13,086 bases of DNA from positions 1 to 13,086 of the forward strand of contig DAISGC010000101.1 of NCBI GenBank assembly GCA_036823255.1, given 5' to 3'. The translations under genes and the position numbers were made by a program. Positions 7,884 to 13,086 of this stretch are shown one piece after another (the first letter of the stretch is position 1; each line of letters starts with the position of its first letter). The notes below the pieces were generated by a model that was not told the origin of the DNA, did no database searches, and was given only the letters and a program-made list of their open reading frames with translations. Origin of the DNA: UBA4658 sp002405485. Lineage in GTDB: Bacteria > Planctomycetota > Phycisphaerae > Phycisphaerales > UBA1924.

Positions 7884-9260
7884 ATGTCCTCCACACCAGT
7901 CATCGTCATGAAGTTCGGCGGCACCTCGATGAAGGATGCCGAGACCATCAAGCGTTCGGCGCAGATCGCCACGACGAGCGCGCCCGGCAAGGGCGTGGTG
8001 TGCGTGGTGAGCGCGATGGACCAGGTGACGGAGCTGCTGCTGGAACTGGGCGAGGCGGCGGCGAGCGACAACCGTGCGGCGGCGTACGCGCTGCTGGCGC
8101 AGGTGCGGGCCAAGCACGAGCAGGCGGCCAAGGGCATCGGGGGCTCGGCGATCGATCAGATCAAGACCGCGCTGGACAAGCTTGAGCACCTTGTGGACGG
8201 GATCAACGCGGTGGGCGAGCTGACGCCGCGGAGCAAGGACGGGGTGGTGGCCTTTGGCGAGAAGCTGTCGACGATCCTGATGGCGGGGGCGATGGGGGTG
8301 CGAGGGTTCACGGGGCAGGAAGCGGGGAAAGTGACAAAAGACCACTTCGGCAAGGCCGAGCCGCTGATGGATCTGAGCCTGTTCCAGCTCAAGGCGAACC
8401 TGCTGCCGGCGGTGGAGCAGGGTGGCGCTGTGGGGGTGAGCGGGGTCATCGCGGCGACGCAGCACGGGGGTACGACGACGCGGGGGCGAGGTGGGAGCGA
8501 CTACACGGCGTGCATCCTCGGGGCGGCGCTTGGGGCCGAGGAGGTGTGGGTGTGGTCGGACGTGGACGGGCTGATGACGACCGATCCGCGGATCGTGCCG
8601 CAGGCCAAGCTGCTGACGAGCGTGACGTTTGCCGAGGCGATCGAGATGGGGCAGTTCGGGGCCAAGAGCATGCATCCGCTGGCGCTTGAGCCGGCGGCGG
8701 AGCATGGGATTCCGGTGCGATTCCGGAACACGTTCAATCCGCAGTCGCCGGGGACGCGGATCGTTCCCGAGCCGCCGACGTCGGAGGGTGGCGCGCCGGT
8801 GAAGTGCGTGCTGCTGCACAAGAACGCGGCGCTTCTGACGGTGAGCGGGGCGGCGATGATCGGTCGGCCCGGGACGGCGGCGCAGGTGTTCCGGGCGCTG
8901 GCGGACGCGAACGTGAACATCATGATGATCAGCCAGAGCGTGAGCGAGGCGGGGATCTCGCTGGTGATCGCGAAGGATCACGCCGAACGGGCCAAGGCGG
9001 TGCTGGAGCGGACGCTCATGCGGGCGGGGGTTGCCCGGGGTGTGTCGCTCATCGATTCTGTGGCGGTGGTGGCGGCGGTGGGGAGCGGCATGCACGGGAC
9101 GCCAGGGATCGCCGCGAAGGTGTTCTCGGCGATCGCGAGCAGGGGCGTCAACGTCATCGCCATCGCCCAGGGGTCCAGCGAGCTGTCGATCAGCTTCGTG
9201 ACGTCATCCACCGACGGCCCGGAAGCGGTGAAGGCGCTGCACGCGGCGTTTATCGAGTGA
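7884..9260 (+). CDS. lysC: Aspartate kinase with two ACT domains
   Basis: A 458-residue enzyme that phosphorylates aspartate, the entry step to threonine, methionine, lysine and isoleucine. The amino-acid kinase domain starts with VMKFGGTSM (8-16) and contains SGVIAATQHGGTTTRGRGGS (186-205), the VWSDVDGLMTTDP block (223-235) and GAKSMHPLALEPA (259-271). Two C-terminal ACT domains, at about 316-375 and 394-455, should bind regulatory amino acids. The length of about 450-460 fits the monofunctional long form rather than the fused kinase-dehydrogenase. It is cotranscribed with hom. Its last 11 bases overlap the end of the convergent MauE-prepilin gene. Whether it serves lysine or threonine control cannot be decided from sequence, so the symbol lysC is conventional. 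Confidence 0.94.
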   Translation: MSSTPVIVMKFGGTSMKDAETIKRSAQIATTSAPGKGVVCVVSAMDQVTELLLELGEAAASDNRAAAYALLAQVRAKHEQAAKGIGGSAIDQIKTALDKLEHLVDGINAVGELTPRSKDGVVAFGEKLSTILMAGAMGVRGFTGQEAGKVTKDHFGKAEPLMDLSLFQLKANLLPAVEQGGAVGVSGVIAATQHGGTTTRGRGGSDYTACILGAALGAEEVWVWSDVDGLMTTDPRIVPQAKLLTSVTFAEAIEMGQFGAKSMHPLALEPAAEHGIPVRFRNTFNPQSPGTRIVPEPPTSEGGAPVKCVLLHKNAALLTVSGAAMIGRPGTAAQVFRALADANVNIMMISQSVSEAGISLVIAKDHAERAKAVLERTLMRAGVARGVSLIDSVAVVAAVGSGMHGTPGIAAKVFSAIASRGVNVIAIAQGSSELSISFVTSSTDGPEAVKALHAAFIE

Positions 9261-10464
9261 TATCTCGCCCATGCACGCCCTCCATCGTGTGCAGTCCAGG
9301 TATGCCGAAGCCAGCCATGGCTCCGTCGGAGTCCCCTTCACCGGTGCGATATGGTGGTAAAAAAAGGGTTGATCGCAATGATGATGCGGCACCATCACTA
9401 GTTACGTAGTGAATCATAACTGTGCAACCCGGAGCTCGAGCGGCACTCATTGAACTCTCGTCGATGGTAGCAAACCATCTGTTTTCTAGCAGGACTTTTG
9501 CAGATGGAAAGAGCACCTCGTACGCCCTAGTCGCTCGCCACTGCGTTGGTCCGATTCGCGTTTCGTATCGCCAGAACGCCGGATCGGTCAGAAATACACT
9601 GGAATACTCGTACGGAGTCGCCAGACCCCGACCGAACCTAGGAGGGCTGAAAGACGGGTGCGTGTAAACGGAATCATAGTACAACTCCGCCATCAGGGCG
9701 GGCCATAGACCACGTATGACAAAATAGGGTTGCTCAATGGATCCTAAGTCTCCGATTGTCAATGTCCAACGGTAGGGTGGTGGTGGTGAGGCCTCAGATG
9801 GCGTCGGAAACGCGTCTCGATAGTCACAGGTATACTGCGAAAAGATCAGGGCGTGGTTGCGAAGGTGTTCAAGGTTGATTGTGCGTTCAGCCGCACCTTT
9901 GGACGATCGAAGCAGTGGCACTGCAAGTGAGACAAGAACCGCGAGTACAGTGATCACGACGATCATCTCAACAAGTGAGAATCCTCGCGTAGCAGGTTCT
10001 GAGTGCAGTTGGCGATCTCTAGAATGTGTGCGCACACTCCGATCTGCCACCTCGAGCGGGCACATTGCGACTGATAGAGCCATTGTCGCAACGGTTCCGA
10101 GATGCCATATCGCCTCGTCACGGAAGAGGACATATCGAGACAAAATCCCGAAGCAGTTGCATTGAGGTGGGCTGCCAAATACAACCTGTATCACATATGC
10201 AATCAAAATGACGCTGAGTATCAACAATACAAAGTGCTTTGCAAAGCGTGTGGGGCGTCCGCCAAACCAAAACACTGCCGCGAAGACCTCAACAGCTGGC
10301 ACAACCCAGGCCACAATGCCCCTTAGTTCCCGGGGCATTGTGGTCCAGGTGTCGAGCGAGTCTCGAAATGCGTTGAGATCGAGGAGCTTGAATACTCCTG
10401 CAAGGCCCAAGCCGAGCACTGCGAGCGACGCGAACGACCTCAAGAGCCTCTGGCGAAGTAACAT
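9250..10464 (-). CDS. MauE/DoxX-like membrane domain fused to a type IV prepilin-like protein
   Basis: A single 404-residue frame joins two recognisable modules. Residues 1-140 have four hydrophobic helices (about 9-30, 48-68, 75-97 and 120-138) and a CNCFG motif at 102-106, like the CxCFG of MauE/DoxX redox membrane proteins. Residues 161-404 form a pseudopilin: GFSLVEM at 161-167, a hydrophobic helix to about 185, a charged segment with ERTINLEHLRNHALIF, and a C-terminal domain ending GLHTMEGVHGRD. Four helices place the C-terminus of the first module in the cytoplasm if the N-terminus is cytoplasmic. That would put the Arg160-Gly161 junction where prepilin peptidase cleaves and leave CNCFG outside. 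The gene is third in an apparent operon, 39 bases after the cysteine-rich gene. Met128 or Met134 could start a separate prepilin, but neither has a visible ribosome site. The start at 10464 has only a weak purine stretch upstream. Function is unknown. Confidence 0.82.
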   Translation of the reverse strand: MLLRQRLLRSFASLAVLGLGLAGVFKLLDLNAFRDSLDTWTTMPRELRGIVAWVVPAVEVFAAVFWFGGRPTRFAKHFVLLILSVILIAYVIQVVFGSPPQCNCFGILSRYVLFRDEAIWHLGTVATMALSVAMCPLEVADRSVRTHSRDRQLHSEPATRGFSLVEMIVVITVLAVLVSLAVPLLRSSKGAAERTINLEHLRNHALIFSQYTCDYRDAFPTPSEASPPPPYRWTLTIGDLGSIEQPYFVIRGLWPALMAELYYDSVYTHPSFSPPRFGRGLATPYEYSSVFLTDPAFWRYETRIGPTQWRATRAYEVLFPSAKVLLENRWFATIDESSMSAARAPGCTVMIHYVTSDGAASSLRSTLFLPPYRTGEGDSDGAMAGFGIPGLHTMEGVHGRDITR

Positions 10465-10503
10465 AAGTCCATTTTTCTGTAACGTTCGTGTGCCAACCCA
10501 AGA

Positions 10504-10923
10504 TCAGTTCTGACCACCCGGGGGATTGGGTCCTGCCGGGCACGTTGATCCGACCGGGATGCTGGATGGTTGAAAAAAGCCGGGATAGTCGATGAATGGT
10601 GCGCCACAAACGATGGCACCACTTTCAGTGTAGTGCCAGAATGACCAGCTTCTGTACACGCATTGGCGTTGAATGTTTGCGAAATTGTCGAGACCAGAGG
10701 ATGTGGAGGCCACTGTTGGCGCGTCTTGGTTTATGATCGGCCAGTACGGGCATAGCGTTGTTGGTGGCGGGGCGAAGACGCAGGCCTGCGGTACCGGGCC
10801 GCTGATGTCGAAGCAGCCATTGAGTACGCCCCACGTCGTAGCCGACAACGTCAGGACGCAGGCAGCTGTGAACATCGTGGTGCCAAGATGCAATCTGTTC
10901 CATGAGTGCTCAGACTTGTTCAT
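10504..10923 (-). CDS. Small exported cysteine-rich protein, unknown function
   Basis: I do not recognise this 139-residue protein. A Sec-type signal is plausible: a basic-polar start (MNKSEHSWNR), then a hydrophobic stretch at about 14-34. The presumed mature part has six cysteines (37, 48, 58, 88, 106, 128), an even number that suits three disulfides. It is rich in proline, aromatic and small residues and ends in PAGPNPPGGQN with no membrane anchor. The start is well fixed by AAGGAG six bases before the ATG; an in-frame ATG 15 codons upstream overlaps the previous gene and is unlikely. It lies 13 bases after the upstream gene and 39 bases before the MauE-prepilin gene, all on the minus strand. 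The neighbouring redox-type membrane domain suggests, without proving, a link to disulfide handling. Confidence 0.72.
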   Translation of the reverse strand: MNKSEHSWNRLHLGTTMFTAACVLTLSATTWGVLNGCFDISGPVPQACVFAPPPTTLCPYWPIINQDAPTVASTSSGLDNFANIQRQCVYRSWSFWHYTESGAIVCGAPFIDYPGFFQPSSIPVGSTCPAGPNPPGGQN

Positions 10924-10936
10924 CGCATGCTCCTTT

Positions 10937-12076
10937 TTACTTGCGAATTGTGAACCGCCTAACTGCAACAGCCAACACGACCATAGTGGGAATTAAGAGC
11001 CATCCCCAGATGCTGATCTGCTCTCGTCTATCAATACCCCTTCGCTTCGTCTCGATCGACAGCAACTCGTCGTGAGGCCCTCGCAGATACGACTTGCCCT
11101 TCGTCGTACTCCGATCGGCATGGGTCTCGACGCGCAACGCACCTCTCACGGCATCTTTACCGTCAACTGTCGGGGGACGAGTGACCTCACGTAGGACTGA
11201 GTCCGCAATGGCTTCGACGGAGATGCCTGAGTACTCATTCGTCAGTTCATTTGAGGCCGTATGCGTGATGGATGCTGGAATAACGCGTCGCAGCTTCGGC
11301 AGAAACGTACCCGGGGTTCGCCTAATGCGAATTGGATCTCCCCATGCCGCGATAAACCCGACGCTGTGCTCAGTCATCCAATGTCCGGAGAGGGCGACAG
11401 ATTTATCTTCGCCACGCAGATCCCGGAACCGAAGGACTGCTTTCCAATCAGACGAATCGTCCACAATCACGTTGCCGATCTGCGCGTTTGTCACTTCAGA
11501 GAAGGAAAGAGGCCATCCAAACAGCACGAGTCGCAATGAACTCAATGCGCCAGTCATTACGCCTTCGCGTTGTTGCAGGGTGTCTTTGTCGCTTAGGGCG
11601 AACACCGCGGTGTTTCCCGCTCCGTTCGTCCACCAGGAATCAAGTCCACTTGCCACGTCGGCATACGCCAACTGGTATCTAGGGCCTTCTTGTTTGTCGT
11701 CGTTCAACCGCCAGAGGAGTTTCCCATCAATGGCTCCGAGCCAAAACTGATGCTTGCTGATGAGCAAGGGGCTCTCGATGCGATTCGAGAGCATTATCAG
11801 TTCCACTGCGTTGGGGTGATCCTTCGCCGAGCCAACTTCCTGCCGGAGCACCTTTTCCCGCGCACGCATATCTTTGGTGACACTAAACTGTGAGCGTAGC
11901 TTGTAGCTCACGAGGATCGGGTCGATCGTGGCCGACGCTGAGATGCTGATTTCTGATTCCAGCCAACGCTGGACTTCGGCACTCGTGATCGGCTCACCGC
12001 CGTTGGCGCAACTCAGGGTGCACGCGATGCCGATACCAAACGCGAGCGCTACTCCGAACGGCCTTGGGTACGACAT
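10937..12076 (-). CDS. Hypothetical secreted protein with C-terminal membrane anchor
   Basis: A 379-residue protein that I cannot assign to a family. It begins with a signal-like segment (about 8-25) ending near TLSCANGGEP. Cys23 resembles a lipobox cysteine but the -3 residue is Thr, so a lipoprotein call is doubtful. The long middle part is soluble, mixed alpha/beta in character, with segments such as KHQFWLGAIDGKLLWRLNDD and TEHSVGFIAAWGDPIRI. Residues 358-372 (GWLLIPTMVVLAVAV) form one membrane helix followed by the basic tail RRFTIRK, which suggests a protein anchored at its C-terminus with its bulk outside. No PEP motif precedes the helix. The start at 12076 has GGAGG seven bases upstream; a longer frame to 12169 adds 31 residues without hydrophobic character. 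It is the first confident gene of the minus-strand operon. Confidence 0.78.
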   Translation of the reverse strand: MSYPRPFGVALAFGIGIACTLSCANGGEPITSAEVQRWLESEISISASATIDPILVSYKLRSQFSVTKDMRAREKVLRQEVGSAKDHPNAVELIMLSNRIESPLLISKHQFWLGAIDGKLLWRLNDDKQEGPRYQLAYADVASGLDSWWTNGAGNTAVFALSDKDTLQQREGVMTGALSSLRLVLFGWPLSFSEVTNAQIGNVIVDDSSDWKAVLRFRDLRGEDKSVALSGHWMTEHSVGFIAAWGDPIRIRRTPGTFLPKLRRVIPASITHTASNELTNEYSGISVEAIADSVLREVTRPPTVDGKDAVRGALRVETHADRSTTKGKSYLRGPHDELLSIETKRRGIDRREQISIWGWLLIPTMVVLAVAVRRFTIRK

Positions 12077-12105
12077 ACCGCAGCCTCCGTAGGGTTCGTC
12101 TCTGG

Positions 12106-12111
12106 AGTGTA
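12106..12111 (-). promoter_or_regulatory. Candidate -10 hexamer of the accessory operon
   Basis: The minus strand reads TACACT 29 bases before the start codon at 12076, giving a short leader that contains the strong GGAGG site. The same hexamer precedes hom. No clear -35 element is visible. Confidence 0.35.
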
Positions 12112-12196
12112 CCGACTCAACGCAGACTTCGATGCGTGTTTTTGTTCTGAAGAAAGAAGAACGACGCATGCTCGGACCGTTCTGAGAGGCCCGGGA

Positions 12197-12493
12197 TTAG
12201 TTCGCTTGGTGTGCGAGGAGCGTGGGCCCGGCATCTACTCGTTCCGGGGATCCCACCGAACCCGGACGGGCAGCAAATGCCGGAGCAGCTGGTCCTGTCG
12301 TGATTGTGCTGAGGGAAAGTTCTTCGGTGCGGTCTTGCGAATGAGTCTCAATGACGCTACGGTTCTGGGTCAGGGCATGTTGGCAAGCTCGAACTCTGCC
12401 ACCCCCGTCCGGCTGCCGAGCTTGCCCATTCTCCCGCTGGCCCGGAAGCCCACAAGGGGCTGTGGAAAGTGCGAACACTGCGAGTGCGACCAT
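12197..12493 (-). CDS. Possible small exported protein divergent from feoA
   Basis: A 98-residue frame that I do not recognise. Two observations support it. The sequence GAGAGGAG lies seven bases before its ATG on the minus strand, a strong ribosome site. Its first residues, MVALAVFALSTAPCGLPGQ, look like a short signal peptide. The rest is polar and alanine/proline-rich with two cysteines in total (14 and 36). Its ATG and the ATG assigned to feoA share the tetramer CATG at 12491-12494, so the ribosome site lies in the antisense of feoA's first codons. It lies in the same direction as, and 120 bases upstream of, the accessory operon. It may be a chance open frame in high-GC DNA. Apart from it, the 12077-12491 gap shows no gene. 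Confidence 0.35.
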   Translation of the reverse strand: MVALAVFALSTAPCGLPGQRENGQARQPDGGGRVRACQHALTQNRSVIETHSQDRTEELSLSTITTGPAAPAFAARPGSVGSPERVDAGPTLLAHQAN

Positions 12494-12797
12494 GACGACG
12501 CTCCTCTCAAACCCGCCGATTCCGCAGCAGGAGACTCTCCAGCCGCTGAGCGCGCTGGGCACGGGCACGCGGGGCGTGATCCGCGGGACTGAGGGGTTGG
12601 ACGCCGATGACGCGGCGTTGCTGCGGGCGATGGGGCTCGGAGTGGGGTCGCGGGTGCGGGTGTTTCGGGTGGGGGAGCCGTGCGTGGTGGCGGTGGGGGG
12701 CGTGACGCCGCACTGCAAGTGTGGGGGTCTGTGCCGGATCGGGGTGGCCCGCCGGCTTGCGGATCGGATCATGGTCGCCGAGCAGGCCCAAGGGTGA
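12492..12797 (+). CDS. feoA: FeoA family ferrous iron transport protein with a cysteine cluster
   Basis: A 101-residue cytoplasmic protein with an SH3-like FeoA domain at about 17-96, the small partner that binds and modulates the FeoB ferrous iron transporter. Visible marks are LSALGTGTRGVI near the start, LLRAMGLGVGSRVRVFR (43-59) and the closing RIGVARRLADRIMV (82-95). FeoA is usually 75-85 residues, so there are about 15 extra N-terminal residues. Unusually, it has four cysteines: Cys64 and a C-x-C-x3-C set at 75, 77 and 81 (HCKCGGLC), which could bind a metal. feoB starts nine bases downstream. The start at 12492 has no visible ribosome site or TANNNT hexamer close by, so the 5' end is uncertain. 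No Fur box was recognised. Confidence 0.85.
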   Translation: MTTLLSNPPIPQQETLQPLSALGTGTRGVIRGTEGLDADDAALLRAMGLGVGSRVRVFRVGEPCVVAVGGVTPHCKCGGLCRIGVARRLADRIMVAEQAQG

Positions 12798-12806
12798 GGA
12801 CAATCG

Positions 12807-13086
12807 ATGAGCGGGCCAGAGACCGGTGTCCGGGGAACCGATGGCGGTGAGGGTGTTGCGCCTCGGCGGATCGCGTTGCTGGGCAATCCGAACACGGGGA
12901 AGACGACGCTGTTCAACCGGATCAGCGGGTTGCGTCACAAGACCAGCAACTTTCCGGGCACGACGCTGGAAGCGCGGGTGGCGTTTGTGCGTGCGGGGGT
13001 TGAGGGCGGGCGGGATGAGGATTAGATCGAGCTGCCGGGGGTCGAGGCGCGGGAGCTGGATGAGATCGAGGAGCGTGGCTGCAGGG
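12807..13086 (+). pseudogene. feoB: FeoB N-terminal GTPase domain, partial, with an in-frame TAG
   Basis: The beginning of the ferrous iron transporter FeoB, whose N-terminal G domain is followed in full-length proteins by a membrane permease. GNPNTGKT (26-33) is the G1 P-loop and SNFPGTT (47-53) is the G2 switch region. The next 19 residues are acceptable, but codon 73 is TAG at 13023-13025. The same frame then stays open to the window end and reads IELPGVEARELDEIEE, which aligns with the expected G3 region (DLPG in FeoB), though with Glu for Asp. Possible explanations are a nonsense mutation, a base-call error near a sequence end, or a truncated domain. A good ribosome site, GAGGA, lies six bases before the ATG. 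The permease part lies outside the window, so its state is unknown. Confidence 0.6.

Noticed and set aside
5100..9095. A 1331-codon minus-strand open frame across the lipid and amino-acid genes
   Set aside because: The product is Arg/His/Pro/Gln-rich without domains and is antisense to four well-supported genes. It results from the scarcity of stop codons at high GC.
9401..9420. Palindromic-looking SpeI/SnaBI-type hexamers (ACTAGT, TACGTA) near the prepilin C-terminus
   Set aside because: They lie inside a coding region, do not form a long stem, and have no flanking direct repeats that would suggest an attachment or insertion site.
12107..12592. A 161-codon plus-strand open frame overlapping the feoA start
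   Set aside because: It is out of frame with feoA, has no ribosome site at its start and no recognisable domain or signal.

Overview
The window is a high-GC bacterial chromosome segment, most likely from the Planctomycetota, class Phycisphaerae. This placement is an inference. It rests on the very high GC of the core genes, the Phycisphaerae-like pseudopilin in the accessory block (an N-terminal GFSLVEM helix and a C-terminal GLHTMEGVHGRD-type tail), and apparent leaderless starts. No rRNA, tRNA, CRISPR array or insertion sequence is visible.

Region 1 (129-4168, minus strand) holds threonine synthase (thrC), an HDOD-domain signalling protein and a NeuC-like UDP-GlcNAc 2-epimerase. Region 2 (4212-6728, plus strand) is a compact phospholipid cassette: a CDP-alcohol phosphatidyltransferase, a CdsA-type cytidylyltransferase and a PlsC-type acyltransferase. 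It starts from a tiny divergent promoter shared with the epimerase gene. Region 3 (6840-9260, plus strand) is hom followed by the aspartate kinase gene. Together with thrC these supply most of the aspartate-to-threonine route, with only homoserine kinase and aspartate-semialdehyde dehydrogenase not in view.

Region 4 (9250-12076, possibly to 12493, minus strand) is visibly lower in GC and differs from its surroundings. It looks like an operon of three exported or membrane genes. The first is an unrecognised secreted protein with a C-terminal membrane anchor. The second is a small secreted protein with six cysteines in its mature part. The third is an unusual fusion of a four-helix MauE/DoxX-like redox membrane domain to a complete type IV prepilin-like protein. 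A possible extra small exported protein lies upstream. Region 5 (12492 to the end, plus strand) is feoA followed by the start of feoB, which carries an in-frame TAG codon shortly before the window ends.

Two kinds of translation start can be read directly. Four core genes (thrC, the epimerase, the phosphatidyltransferase and cdsA) have a TANNNT hexamer ending 6-7 bases before the start codon and no Shine-Dalgarno sequence, which is the signature of leaderless transcripts. The HDOD gene, the first two genes of the accessory operon and feoB have clear purine-rich ribosome-binding sites. The most novel item is the MauE-prepilin fusion with its cysteine-rich neighbour.
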